Positions 1 to 12,500 of a DNA stretch of 64,000 nucleotides are shown here, in pieces. Source of the stretch: Sulfolobus sp. E5-1-F (GTDB taxonomy: Archaea > Thermoproteota > Thermoprotei_A > Sulfolobales > Sulfolobaceae); the NCBI RefSeq assembly GCF_009601705.1, contig NZ_CP045687.1, positions 470,630-534,629 of the forward strand, written 5' to 3'. Every line of letters starts with the position of its first letter. Position 1 is the stretch's first letter. The position numbers and the translations under genes were made by a program. The notes under the pieces were generated by a model. It was not told where the DNA came from, did no database searches, and was given only the letters and a program-made list of their open reading frames with translations.

Positions 1-300
1 GAGATTGAGGATAAGTTCTCTCAGTATAAGGCTAATATTAACATAGATAATCTAGTGTATGCGATTTACAAGATGGTCGAGGAGGGTGGAAATATGGTTC
101 TAGGTGAAAAGATATATTTCGGAAGTAAAGAAGTAGCTTATGGTGATTATACAGTTTTAATAGGTTTCCACAATCTTGTTGAAAAGATTGTGAAGAGCGA
201 TTCTAACATCAGATCATTATGTGATGAGATAAGATATTTAAGCGAGTCCACATGGGAACATTTTGACAAGAATATAAGGAGGTCTTTAAATGAAAGTTAA
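1..300 (+). CDS. 3' end of an unrecognised protein gene (partial)
   Basis: The reading frame is open from base 1 and ends at the TGA-type stop at 298-300, so this is the C-terminal ~99 residues of a gene that begins outside the window. I do not recognise the family. The fragment is soluble, mixed alpha/beta in character, with acidic and basic residues alternating and no membrane segment. Its end overlaps the start of the PTPS/QueD-like gene by 11 bp (ATG at 290), which suggests translational coupling and a shared transcript, so it may act in the same pteridine or 7-deazaguanine pathway; that is inference only. An internal GTG at 55 exists but nothing marks it as a start. Confidence 0.6.
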   Translation, partial: EIEDKFSQYKANINIDNLVYAIYKMVEEGGNMVLGEKIYFGSKEVAYGDYTVLIGFHNLVEKIVKSDSNIRSLCDEIRYLSESTWEHFDKNIRRSLNES

Positions 301-706
301 AGTTGGTATTGAAGGAATCACGATGGATTCAGCTCACTATACTTTATCATCTTATACTGATAGCCAAATTCATGGCCATACATATATCGTTAATGTGGAA
401 GTTGAAGGGGAAGTCAATGAGAAATCTGGGTTTGTAGTAGATTTTAACTTACTCAAAAAAATAGTTAAGGAGACAATACAAGAATGGGATCATAAACTTA
501 TCATACCCAAGGCTGATTTAGATAAGTCGAAATTGGAAGGTCCATTCAGGGTGGATTATAAGGTAATAGATGCTCCATTTCCCACTGCTGAATATATAGG
601 TATTGAAATAGCAAAGGACATATATCTCAAACTGAATAAGAAGTACAGAATACTTTTGAAGATATATGAAGGAAAGGACTCTTATGCAATTATAGAGTAT
701 CCGTAA
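290..706 (+). CDS. 6-pyruvoyl-tetrahydropterin synthase / QueD family protein
   Basis: 138 residues, the usual length of the PTPS/QueD fold. The zinc-binding histidines are visible: AHYT near residue 17 and HGHTY near residues 29-33. The DFNLLK segment (~50), the WDHKL segment (~67, catalytic-site His) and PTAEYIG (~100, pterin-anchoring Glu region) also match. Family members convert 7,8-dihydroneopterin triphosphate to 6-pyruvoyl-tetrahydropterin or 6-carboxy-tetrahydropterin; in archaea this can feed archaeosine (7-deazaguanine) or pterin synthesis. Odd: the catalytic Cys normally four residues before HGH is absent (the loop reads TDSQI-HGH, with Asp at that place). The exact reaction is therefore uncertain. 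Overlaps the preceding gene. Confidence 0.85.
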   Translation: MKVKVGIEGITMDSAHYTLSSYTDSQIHGHTYIVNVEVEGEVNEKSGFVVDFNLLKKIVKETIQEWDHKLIIPKADLDKSKLEGPFRVDYKVIDAPFPTAEYIGIEIAKDIYLKLNKKYRILLKIYEGKDSYAIIEYP

Positions 707-713
707 TAGGAGA

Positions 714-1157
714 TTACGATAAACCTTGCCCATTTAGTTGGGAATGGACCAAAAAGCGTAAACCTATATTGTCTATCCATTTACATTCTTCAGATTCCTT
801 TACTTTCTTGTAACAAAGTATAGAATTGTCATCAAATCTGAAACACCACTCTTTACCTTCTTCTAGTTGCTTAAATAGCTGATTTACATTTTTCACAGTT
901 TCTTCTTTACCATTGCACAAATATCCAGTGAGCTCGTATCTTTTTATGATTACGTCGTGATTAAATATAAATATCCCACCGAATATTGCAGGATAACATA
1001 ACTGTTTGTCCTTATTTTCACATGCAATTTCTATACTAAAAGATTTAGACAATTTAGAGAGAAAGTCCTTTACATCTCCGTCTGAATTTTTAAGTGTAAT
1101 TATTGGGGGAATTACACAGAAGATAAACGTAAAATCATGAATCCTTTTTCTTATCAT
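714..1157 (-). CDS. Unrecognised small protein downstream of the DHPS-like gene
   Basis: 147 residues from the ATG at 1157; a further in-frame ATG at 1181 would lengthen it by eight residues, but the shorter form overlaps the preceding gene (stop at 1135) less. I do not recognise the family. The N-terminus is hydrophobic (FTFIFCVIPPIITL) and looks like a beta strand rather than a clear signal peptide; the middle holds CYPAIFGGIFIF and the C-terminal part has several Cys (CNG, WCFRF, LCYKK, EECKW). Tail-to-tail with the PTPS-like gene (8 bp apart) and in an operon with the dihydropteroate-synthase-like gene, so a pterin or tetrahydromethanopterin-like cofactor role is possible but unproven. 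Confidence 0.6.
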   Translation of the reverse strand: MIRKRIHDFTFIFCVIPPIITLKNSDGDVKDFLSKLSKSFSIEIACENKDKQLCYPAIFGGIFIFNHDVIIKRYELTGYLCNGKEETVKNVNQLFKQLEEGKEWCFRFDDNSILCYKKVKESEECKWIDNIGLRFLVHSQLNGQGLS

Positions 1158-2634
1158 GCTCGGTATGGAAAGAATCATCAATTATCTTTTTGAACAATGG
1201 TTTATCTTGAATATAATTTTTATCGAGTTGGTAAGCAATCTCGGCCTTGGCTAGTTCGTATCCTATGTAAACCGCATGCTCTTTGCTGATATCCTTAACT
1301 CTTCTAACCAATTCTCTCCCAATACTTAGCCCATCTTTTCCTTTTATTGTTATCTTATTTTTTCCAATCCATTTTACTCCGAATCCATCTTCACTGACAA
1401 AAATTTTTGCAAATCCACTTTTATCCATATCAGGCTTTATGTGCTCATTAACAATTACGTCAGCATTGAAATCCTCCCTAAATCTTCTCTTATCCTTAAG
1501 TACGAGCAAATCTATCCCTATATCTTTTGGAAGTCTATTTTCTTTCAAAGCTATACTTATCATCTTTGTAGCCCGCGATAATTCCCAACTACTCCACCTC
1601 GTTTTCCCCTTTTCCATAATCAATAAGTTAGAAATTCCCAACTCGCCTGCAATGGCAGATAGAAGTGCGTTAATTCCCAGACTATCTGCATCAATAAGTT
1701 CAGTTACGTTAAGAATTCCCATTAGAATCGGTATATCTTGCAACGTGTTCCTTACGTATTTATACTCAATTATACTATTTACCAGCCCTCTTAGAGGTGG
1801 TGATAACACTGGGTCTGCTATCAATTTATCGAATCCCTTCTGTTTTGCTTTTTTAACTAGATCAACAGTTGTCTCTCCTCTATTTTCAGTTTTGAATGGG
1901 GCTACAATAAATGCAGCTTCTCTTCTAATTTCCTCAAGTTCCTCTAAGTTATTTTCATTTAAGTTAAATACGAATGAAGCTCCTGCTCTTACACCCTCTT
2001 TTAATTCTCTAGGCGATTCAGCATCTATTCCAACAACATATCCATAGTCCACTAATCTTTTAACCTTATTTTTTACCTCATCCAAATCGTAGTGACCTAC
2101 AGGGAAACCTAACAATACCACGTCGATGTTTTTTCTTATTCTATCCAATTTCTCAAATTCTTGCTTATTATCTATTTCCAAAAATATTCTAAAAGGTGGC
2201 GGATAAGTTGTAATCTTTACTCCATTTATTTCGAAAGAAACCTTAGCTTCTTCCTCTATTTTTCTTAGCTTCTCTTCTATATTGTCCATTTTACCTATAA
2301 TCTTATCAGCGGATTCTGTTGTAGAAAGTTGTATTCCATTCTTCAAGGCCTCAATTACTCTAGGCAGATCCCAAGCTTCTTCTGTTCCTTTGAAAGTTTT
2401 TATCCCTGTAACTTCTTCAACAATTTTAGCGTCGCCGTAAACTAGTCCCGGAATAAGTATGTAATCTACGTCAAATTTCGTCTGCTTTAGGTTCTCTGCT
2501 ATAAACTTTGTACTCATTAGTGAAGCAACCGGGTAGTTAAGTACTTTAATTTCGACCTTAGCATCCTTGATGTTCTTAGCAACTTCAGAAAGTATTGGTG
2601 CAGCTAGAGTCCCAGTTACTACTAATACTTTCAC
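1135..2634 (-). CDS. Archaeal dihydropteroate synthase-related protein
   Basis: 499 residues, GTG start at 2634; an AT-rich box A (ATTAAATA) lies ~24 bp upstream, as expected for a leaderless start. The N-terminal ~140 residues are archaea-specific; the C-terminal half carries a TIM-barrel resembling pterin-binding enzymes: VVGIDAESP, VAPFKTENRGETTVDLV, IADPVLSPP, and PILMGILNVTELIDADSLG, the last like the metal/pterin-binding NxTxxxD segment of DHPS. Family knowledge: this archaeal DHPS-like group is proposed in biosynthesis of methanopterin-type cofactors rather than folate; its actual reaction is not certain. Divergent from thioredoxin reductase; followed by an overlapping small unknown gene. 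Confidence 0.8.
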   Translation of the reverse strand: MKVLVVTGTLAAPILSEVAKNIKDAKVEIKVLNYPVASLMSTKFIAENLKQTKFDVDYILIPGLVYGDAKIVEEVTGIKTFKGTEEAWDLPRVIEALKNGIQLSTTESADKIIGKMDNIEEKLRKIEEEAKVSFEINGVKITTYPPPFRIFLEIDNKQEFEKLDRIRKNIDVVLLGFPVGHYDLDEVKNKVKRLVDYGYVVGIDAESPRELKEGVRAGASFVFNLNENNLEELEEIRREAAFIVAPFKTENRGETTVDLVKKAKQKGFDKLIADPVLSPPLRGLVNSIIEYKYVRNTLQDIPILMGILNVTELIDADSLGINALLSAIAGELGISNLLIMEKGKTRWSSWELSRATKMISIALKENRLPKDIGIDLLVLKDKRRFREDFNADVIVNEHIKPDMDKSGFAKIFVSEDGFGVKWIGKNKITIKGKDGLSIGRELVRRVKDISKEHAVYIGYELAKAEIAYQLDKNYIQDKPLFKKIIDDSFHTEHDKKKDS

Positions 2635-4490
<1,856 letters not shown>

Positions 4491-6339
4491 CTGAGGGGTG
4501 TATCTTATTGAGTGCGTCTATTAAGTCTTCTTTAGTTAACGTTCTATTGCTTTCTCCTCTCAAGATACTCTTTAACACTCTCATTTTAGCCTCTCTTGCT
4601 AATGCGGCTAAGTCAGCGCCAGAATAGCCTTCAGTCTGCTCTGCTAAAATTCCACAATCTACTTTTTCGCATTCCTCTTTTCCAATATATTTAATTAGTA
4701 TATCTAGCCTTTCTTCCTTATTTGGAAGTGGCATATGGATAATTTTATCAAATCTGCCTGGTCTCAATAGGGCTGGATCTATGGCTTTTAACCTATTTGT
4801 AGTTCCTATTACAACTACTTCCTTCAAGCTTCTTATTCCATCCATCTCCGTTAACAATTGATTGACAATTTTCGAAGAATCTGTATGACTCTTATAGTTT
4901 CTTTTAGATGCAATAGCATCTAGCTCGTCTAATAGCACTATTGCGGGCTTATTTTCCCTCGCTCTATTAAATACTTCCTTAATTGCAGCTATTGCACCTT
5001 CATATCCTTTATACATAATTTCAGCTCCACTTAACGCTATTAATTTGACGTTAAGCGTTTTAGCTAATGCCTTAGCCATCATAGTCTTACCTACACCTGG
5101 TGGACCATAGAGCAATATTCCCCTAATTGGAGGAACTTTTAATTGCTCCAGTAATTTATAGTGATATAATTGTAACTCTAATAATTCTCTTAATTCAGTC
5201 TTTATCTCGTTATAGCCTCCTATATCATTTAAAGTTAATTTCTCTTCTAGCTCATTTTCTTCTTCTCCCTTACGTACTCTTCTTTCAAAATCAAGTCTGA
5301 ATTTCTCATAATCTTCTATCATTTGCAACGTTATACTAGGTTTATATTTTTTGATCAACTCTATGAAATCTGCCATAGTTATTTTCCTCTCTGTACCTTT
5401 TTCCAGTGCTTCAGATGCAACTTTCCTTGCTGCTTCTTGACACAAATTAGCTAAGTCTGCTCCACTATACCTCTCTGTAATTTCAGCTAATTTATCAAAG
5501 TCAACATCTTCAGCTAACGGTTTTCCTTTACAATGTATTTGTAAAATTTGTTTCCTAGCCTCTTTGTTTGGTGGGCCAATGTAAATTAGTTTATCAAATC
5601 TCCCGGCTCTGAGTAATGCTTTATCTAACATTTGAGGAACGTTAGTAGACCCGACTATTATTACTCCATCTTCACTATGTAATCCATCGATTTCTGATAA
5701 CATTAGGGATAATAATCTAGGTGTTACAGAGTCACCAGTGTGAGACTCTCTCTTAACACCTATTGTGTCTATTTCATCAAAGAAAAGGATACATGGGGCG
5801 TTTTTTCTAGCATTATTAAATAACTCTCTCAGTCTAGCTTCACTTTCTCCATACCATTTACTCATAATATCACTTATATTAACGTAGAGGAAATTTAATT
5901 TAGATTCGTTAGCTAAGGCTCTCATCATCATAGTTTTCCCGCAACCGGGAGGACCGAACAGTAACATCCCTTTAGGTGGTTTTAAGCCATATTTCGATGC
6001 TAATTCCCTATTTTTTAAGGGTAATTCTATATATTCTCTTATCTCTTTTTTAGCATCCTCATATCCCCCTATATCATCCCATGTTATCTTTTTGTCTTCT
6101 ATCTCGACTTTTTTCTTCTGTGATTTATTCTGTAATTGTAAAGCTTTATCGGAATAGGCAAATTTGGCAGTGGATTTTCCAAAAATCTTCATGAGTATGA
6201 TTACTAGTACAGCTAAACTAATAAATATAATTGCTAAGTTAAGTACGGGCTCTATCAACTTAAATCAAGAGTAATATCTGCATTTATGATTATAAGCTTA
6301 TTTCAAAACTTTTTATCTAGAAAAGGAGTCAATTAGTAT

Positions 6340-7896
6340 CTATTTGTTCACACCTTTTCTTAGATCTTCTAGAATTTTGACGTGAGCATTATACCCAGGA
6401 GCGCCGGTTACACCACCACCAGGATGAGTTCCAGATCCACAAAGGTAAAGTCCCTTTATTGGCGTGGTGTAATCACTATAACCTATTAGTGGTCTAAAGA
6501 AGTATAATTGATCCGGAGTCATATCTAGATGGAAAATATTTCCTCCACTAATCCCGAACCTCCTCTCAATATCCAGTGGTGTTAAAACTTCATACTTAAT
6601 AGGTTTGAAATTTGGTGCGAATTCCCTGATTTTATCAAAAGTTATCTCAGCGATTTTCTCTTTCATTTCATCGTTTCTCTTACTATCGTAAACCAAGTAT
6701 TGCCCAAAAATTGAGAAGGAAAATTTACCTGGTGGAGCTACTGTAGGGTCTACGGAGGATTGAATGTTGATGGAAAGCCATGGTTCCTTCGAATACCCTA
6801 ATGTTCTTGCATCGTCATAAGCTTTCTCTATGTATTTCATGCTGGGCATTATCAATTCAGAAGCTATATGTTCTGGTGATAGGCTCTTACCATTACCAAA
6901 ATCTGGTAATTCATCTAAATATCCAACTATCTTAAATGACACACCAATGTTCTTCAAAGCTTTTACTCTTCTAATGAAATCTTCCTCTAATTCAGCATTT
7001 CTTAAAAGTTTAAGGAATGTTGTTTTAGGATCAGCGTTTGAAACTACAATTTTAGCGTTTATTATTTTTCCATTTCCTAGTTTAATACCTTCTACCTTTC
7101 CATTCTTTACTAATATCTCATCGACTTCTGCATTAGTGTAAATCTCAACCCCGAGTTGTTCAGCAGATCTCTTAAGGGCTTGCGTGACCCCTCCCATTCC
7201 TCCCTCTACGTAACCCCAGGCTCCTTTCACACCATTTACTTCACCTATAACGTGATGAGCCAATACATATGCCGTTCCCGGGGTCGAAGGTGAGGCAAAT
7301 GTTCCCACTACGGAATCTTCTGCTAGTGCTGATTTAACCTCATCTGTTTCAAAATACTCATCTAGTAGTGATTTAGCATCTTGTAAGAACGTTCTTAAGA
7401 AACTTAGCGCTAATTCTTCATTCATGTTTCCCTTAAATATATCGAGTAAATTCTTAGCCTCATCCATATGTGGTGGAGGGTTTAGCATGAGAAAATCTGC
7501 CATCTCAGCAAATGCATCCCAAAACTTAATCCATTTTTCATAATTCTTTGCATCATTTTTTGAAAATTTTTCTATTTCTTTCTTAGTTTTCTCTAGACTT
7601 GACCAAATGTATAATTTTTTGCCATTTTCAAACGGCAAGAATAATCCAGGATCTTTTAAATAGACTTTTAATCCAAACTGTCTTAGTTTCAGTTCTTCTA
7701 TTATTTTAGGTCTAAGTAGACTTAGCACGTAAGCGCCAGTCGAGACTTTAATCCCTGGCCATAATTCCTCAGTAACTGAAGCTCCACCAACTATTTCCCT
7801 TCTCTCAAAAACAGCTACTTTTAGTCCAGCTTTAGCTAGATATGCTGCTGTAACTAACCCATTGTGTCCTCCGCCAATAATTGCAACATCTATCAT
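6340..7896 (-). CDS. FAD-dependent oxidoreductase, PYROXD2 / phytoene-desaturase-like
   Basis: 518 residues. N-terminal dinucleotide-binding motif IIGGGHNGLVTAAYLAKAG, then VFERREIVGGAS, and a C-terminal flavin-contacting segment GLYLCGSGTHPGGGVTG typical of the CrtI-like amine-oxidase superfamily. The GGHNGL form of the motif is that of the PYROXD2 group, whose biochemical reaction is not settled. No carotenoid genes are nearby, so a carotenoid desaturase function is not supported. Its ATG overlaps the TGA of the upstream 52-aa membrane peptide gene (ATGA), so both are probably co-translated. Confidence 0.85.
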   Translation of the reverse strand: MIDVAIIGGGHNGLVTAAYLAKAGLKVAVFERREIVGGASVTEELWPGIKVSTGAYVLSLLRPKIIEELKLRQFGLKVYLKDPGLFLPFENGKKLYIWSSLEKTKKEIEKFSKNDAKNYEKWIKFWDAFAEMADFLMLNPPPHMDEAKNLLDIFKGNMNEELALSFLRTFLQDAKSLLDEYFETDEVKSALAEDSVVGTFASPSTPGTAYVLAHHVIGEVNGVKGAWGYVEGGMGGVTQALKRSAEQLGVEIYTNAEVDEILVKNGKVEGIKLGNGKIINAKIVVSNADPKTTFLKLLRNAELEEDFIRRVKALKNIGVSFKIVGYLDELPDFGNGKSLSPEHIASELIMPSMKYIEKAYDDARTLGYSKEPWLSINIQSSVDPTVAPPGKFSFSIFGQYLVYDSKRNDEMKEKIAEITFDKIREFAPNFKPIKYEVLTPLDIERRFGISGGNIFHLDMTPDQLYFFRPLIGYSDYTTPIKGLYLCGSGTHPGGGVTGAPGYNAHVKILEDLRKGVNK

Positions 7897-8051
7897 TTAG
7901 CTCGCCTTGTTGTTAGCCGTACTAGAAATCCTATTACAACTCCTAAAGCTCCAAGACCGATAGATATGTATGCAAAGGTTTCAATGGTTTGAGTAAGTGG
8001 TATTACTGTATTCGTGGCCGTGGCCAACACTGTTATTGGTAACATTAACAT
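7893..8051 (-). CDS. Small membrane peptide (52 aa) coupled to the PYROXD2-like gene
   Basis: A short open frame not usually called: 52 residues from ATG 8051 (or 50 from ATG 8045). It starts with a hydrophobic MLMLPITVLATATN stretch that could be a signal-like segment, then a polar stretch, then a single transmembrane helix (FAYISIGLGALGVVIGFLV) and a basic tail (RLTTRRAK), which predicts an in-cytosol C-terminus. Its TGA overlaps the ATG of the flavoprotein gene (ATGA), strong support for it being translated. Function unknown; it may tether or partner the flavoprotein. It runs opposite to the nucleotide pyrophosphatase gene, whose start must therefore be downstream at 8089. Confidence 0.7.
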   Translation of the reverse strand: MLMLPITVLATATNTVIPLTQTIETFAYISIGLGALGVVIGFLVRLTTRRAK

Positions 8052-8088
8052 AAACTTAAAAATAAATACTTATAACCTTATTGCAAAT
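8052..8088. promoter_or_regulatory. Compact divergent promoter
   Basis: The 37 bp between the 52-aa membrane peptide (minus) and the phosphodiesterase-type gene (plus) are A/T only apart from a few bases. CTTAAAAATA at ~8054-8063 lies ~30 bp before ATG 8089; TTATAAGTA on the other strand lies ~25-30 bp before ATG 8051. Confidence 0.4.
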
Positions 8089-9189
8089 ATGGAATTGATA
8101 ATACCAGACTATTACGGAGAGAATATTTACACGTTATCTTGTTTTATAGCGGAATATCTTGGAGTTCAGAGGCAATGTTTGAATAAGATGAATTTAAACC
8201 TTAATAACAGGTTAGTTTTAGCATTATTTGACGGACTAGGTTGGAATGTATTCAACCAAACCGGTATAAATTTAAGGGCAAAAAAGATAACAACAGTTTT
8301 TCCATCAACAACGTCTACTGTATTAACAACACTATTTACTGCATTAACGCCTGGTGAACATGGAGTTTTAGGTTACAACACCTTTGTAAAAAGATTAGGA
8401 GGAGTAGTAAATACTCTACGTTATACTTATCCTACAATAAGCGAAAGGGACTCTATAACCAATTATGTTCCTTTTTCATCTTCATTCCCTAATGTCAAAA
8501 GTTATTTAAAAGAAGTTCAAGGAATGAAGATTATATCCATAGTGCCTAAAGGGATAGAAAATACTGAGTTCAGTAATGCTACGCATGGAGCCTCTGGTGA
8601 GTCTAAAACATATGTTAACTTTTGGGATGCATTTTATCAACTCTCACAAGTTTTGCAACAAGACGCATATCACTTCATTTACTTTTACGTTCCAGATGTG
8701 GATACTTTATCGCACAGATATGGGCCATATGCGGAACCCACCATTAAATCCGCAAGAGATATCCTAGCCAGTATCTTAGAAATTTCAGAAAAATATAAAA
8801 AATATAGTTTTATTGTAACAGCAGATCATGGTCATGTTCCCGTTTCTGAAACTATACTTTTCAACAATGACCAAGAATTAATTAACATGCTTGATGTCCC
8901 TCCATATGGAGACTCTAGGGCAATATTTTTAAGAACACGATATGACGTTTCAACTTATCTAAGCAGAAAGTACGAAAGCCTTAAAATATTTGGAAAAACC
9001 GATTTTGAAAAGCTATTAGGAAAAGTTAATGATATTTTTGCCTTACCGGACTATATTGCAGTCCCCACTGATTACAGAGCATTTATATTTAATTTTAAGG
9101 AAAAAGACGAGTATGATAAACTTAAAGGGCATCATGGAGGACTATTGCAAGAGGAATTTGAGATACCTTTGGTGATCTTAAATGGTTGA
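8089..9189 (+). CDS. Alkaline phosphatase superfamily nucleotide pyrophosphatase/phosphodiesterase
   Basis: 366 residues from ATG 8089 (MELIIPDYYG); an upstream GTG at 8014 would run through the divergent promoter and the small gene opposite, so it is unlikely. Metal and nucleophile sites of the type I phosphodiesterase family can be read: LFDGLGWNVF (first Asp), TTVFPSTTST (nucleophile Thr/Ser), VPDVDTLSHRYGP (Asp and His), TADHGH (Asp-His) and GHHGGL (last His). It should cleave nucleotide or phosphodiester substrates with two metal ions; the natural substrate is unknown. No signal peptide is evident. Overlaps the following phosphoribosyltransferase gene by 8 bp. Confidence 0.88.
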   Translation: MELIIPDYYGENIYTLSCFIAEYLGVQRQCLNKMNLNLNNRLVLALFDGLGWNVFNQTGINLRAKKITTVFPSTTSTVLTTLFTALTPGEHGVLGYNTFVKRLGGVVNTLRYTYPTISERDSITNYVPFSSSFPNVKSYLKEVQGMKIISIVPKGIENTEFSNATHGASGESKTYVNFWDAFYQLSQVLQQDAYHFIYFYVPDVDTLSHRYGPYAEPTIKSARDILASILEISEKYKKYSFIVTADHGHVPVSETILFNNDQELINMLDVPPYGDSRAIFLRTRYDVSTYLSRKYESLKIFGKTDFEKLLGKVNDIFALPDYIAVPTDYRAFIFNFKEKDEYDKLKGHHGGLLQEEFEIPLVILNG

Positions 9190-9710
9190 ATATCATATTC
9201 CATCGTGGGATGAAATAGAAGATGCAGTTTTTTCAATAGGGGAAGCACTAGTTAAAAGCAATTATATTCCAGACGTTTTGGTCGCGGTATTAACGGGTGG
9301 AATTGTACCGGCTAAACTTCTTTCTGACTTGCTAGATTTGAAAGTAATTAGGTATATAGATATAAAATTTTACCGTAGTGTTGGAAAAACTGAAAGTAAG
9401 CCAGTGATCAGATCCGTATATACTGATTCCTTAGAAGGTAAGAAAGTCCTAGTGGTTGATGATGTCGCAGATACTGGTGAAACCTTAGAGGCGGTTAGTA
9501 ATGTTATAACCATGTTTAATCCGGCTAAAGTAATGACTGCGACTTTATACTTAAAACCTTGGTCCAAGAGATTTCCGGATTTCTATTATAAACAAATTGA
9601 TAAGTGGATAATTTTCCCATGGGACAAATGGGATGTTGTTAGGGAAAATAAAGATGTTCCAGTTAGCAAAAAGGAGAAATTCTTCGAATTATATAAACAA
9701 TTATTAAAGA

Positions 9711-9721
<11 letters not shown>
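9182..9721 (+). CDS. Purine-type phosphoribosyltransferase
   Basis: 179 residues. The PRPP-binding signature VLVVDDVADTGETL (~96-109) and the upstream VAVLTGGIVPAKLLSDLL (PPi loop and hood region) identify a type I phosphoribosyltransferase. The C-terminal IIFPWDKWDVVREN resembles the base-binding end of archaeal/bacterial xanthine-guanine type enzymes, so 6-oxopurine salvage (guanine, hypoxanthine or xanthine to the nucleotide) is the best guess. Overlaps the nucleotide pyrophosphatase gene by 8 bp, and the two could form a nucleotide-salvage pair. Its end overlaps the convergent mutase gene by 11 bp. Confidence 0.85.
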
Positions 9722-11372
<1,651 letters not shown>

Positions 11373-11452
11373 AATATGTTTAAATCATATAAACAATATA
11401 TAACTTTTTCTTTAAGGCAAAACTTTTAAGATTAAACAATTATGAATACGTT
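11373..11452. promoter_or_regulatory. Divergent promoter, mutase / epimerase
   Basis: 80-bp AT-rich gap. On the plus strand CTTTTAAGATT around 11427-11436 lies ~25 bp before ATG 11453. On the minus strand TTTATATGATTTAAAC near 11380-11395 precedes ATG 11372. Shared control of the two methylmalonyl-CoA enzymes is likely. Confidence 0.5.
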
Positions 11453-11881
11453 ATGCTAGTTGAAAATCTAGATCATATTGGAATAGTAGTTGAGGATATA
11501 GACGAAGCAATTAAGTTTTATCAAAATATTTTTGGAATGAAATTAATACATTATGAAGTAATTACAGAAAGAGGGATAAAAGTAGCGTTTTTAGTTGGAG
11601 AAGAAAAAAATGAGACCTCAATAGAGTTATTAGAACCAATCAATCATAACGACATGAACAACACTGTGGCTAAGTTTCTGAAAAATAAGGGCCAAGGTTT
11701 ACATCATTTAGCCGTAAAAGTTAGTGATATTAATAAAGCATTAGAAGAATTAACAGCTAAAGGACTCCAATTAGTGGATACTGCCCCAAGAAAGGGTGCA
11801 AGAGGACACTTAGTAGCTTTTGTACATCCTAAAAGCGTTATGGGAGTACCAATTGAATTGGTACAACAAAAAGAATTGTAG
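11453..11881 (+). CDS. mce: Methylmalonyl-CoA epimerase
   Basis: 142 residues, glyoxalase/VOC fold. Metal-site residues fit the family: LDHIGIVVED (His near residue 7), SIELLEP (Glu), GLHHLAVKV (His) and VPIELVQ (Glu). The enzyme epimerises (S)- and (R)-methylmalonyl-CoA, the step directly before the mutase. Head-to-head with the mutase gene, which supports the assignment over other VOC proteins. Confidence 0.95.
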   Translation: MLVENLDHIGIVVEDIDEAIKFYQNIFGMKLIHYEVITERGIKVAFLVGEEKNETSIELLEPINHNDMNNTVAKFLKNKGQGLHHLAVKVSDINKALEELTAKGLQLVDTAPRKGARGHLVAFVHPKSVMGVPIELVQQKEL

Positions 11882-11953
11882 ATGTTTAAGACACGTTTGG
11901 AGAGGATGTAAAAAACTTTAAAATTATATTTTCATAATATGTTACGATAATCT

Positions 11954-12484
11954 ATGCCCAAGAGGGAAGAAAAAGATATTTTTGACATAATGGATGAATG
12001 GCTAAGGGAGATGGAAGAAGAGTTCGAGAGAATTGAAAGAGAATTTATGAGAGGTTTTAGAGGCAAAGGGGAAGGGATTAAGCAATTTGGACCATATGTT
12101 TACGGATTTAGAATAACTGTTGGACCTGACGGTGTACCAAAAATAGAGGAATTCGGCAATGTTAAGAAAGTCAGAGGTAAACCAATCATATCTGAAGAAC
12201 GTGAGCCATTGGCCGATGTAATCGAGAAAGGTGACGAAATTAAGGTAGTAGCCGAAGTGCCCGGGGTTAACAAAGAAGATATTAAAGTTAAAGTAACAGA
12301 GGGAGGGAAGAAATTAGTGATTACGGCTAAATCAGAGGATAGACAATATTATAAGGAGATTGATTTACCAGCGGAAGTAGACGAAAAATCAGCTAAGGCT
12401 AGCTTTAAGAATGGAGTCTTAGAAATAACTTTGAAGAGAAAAGGTCCTTCATCAGATTCAGGTGTTGAAATAAAAGTTGAGTAA
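11954..12484 (+). CDS. hsp20: Small heat shock protein, Hsp20 family
   Basis: 176 residues. The N-terminal arm is unusually charged (EWLREMEEEFERIEREF, likely coiled coil), followed by a Gly-rich YVYGFRITVGPDG stretch, then an alpha-crystallin domain: PLADVIEKGDEIKVVAEVPGV with the conserved A-x-x-PGV, and FKNGVLEITLKRK with the G-x-L motif near residue 155. The canonical C-terminal I-x-I motif appears as VEIKVE. It binds unfolding proteins as an oligomeric holdase. A box A, CTTTAAAATT, lies ~30 bp before the start, suggesting an independent promoter. Confidence 0.93.
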   Translation: MPKREEKDIFDIMDEWLREMEEEFERIEREFMRGFRGKGEGIKQFGPYVYGFRITVGPDGVPKIEEFGNVKKVRGKPIISEEREPLADVIEKGDEIKVVAEVPGVNKEDIKVKVTEGGKKLVITAKSEDRQYYKEIDLPAEVDEKSAKASFKNGVLEITLKRKGPSSDSGVEIKVE

Positions 12485-12500
12485 TTAATTTTTTCCTATT

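Noticed and set aside
1283-2047. Long open frame on the plus strand opposite the DHPS-like gene
   Set aside because: Ser/Leu/Ile-rich composition typical of an antisense shadow of an AT-rich gene; the minus-strand gene has clear family motifs.
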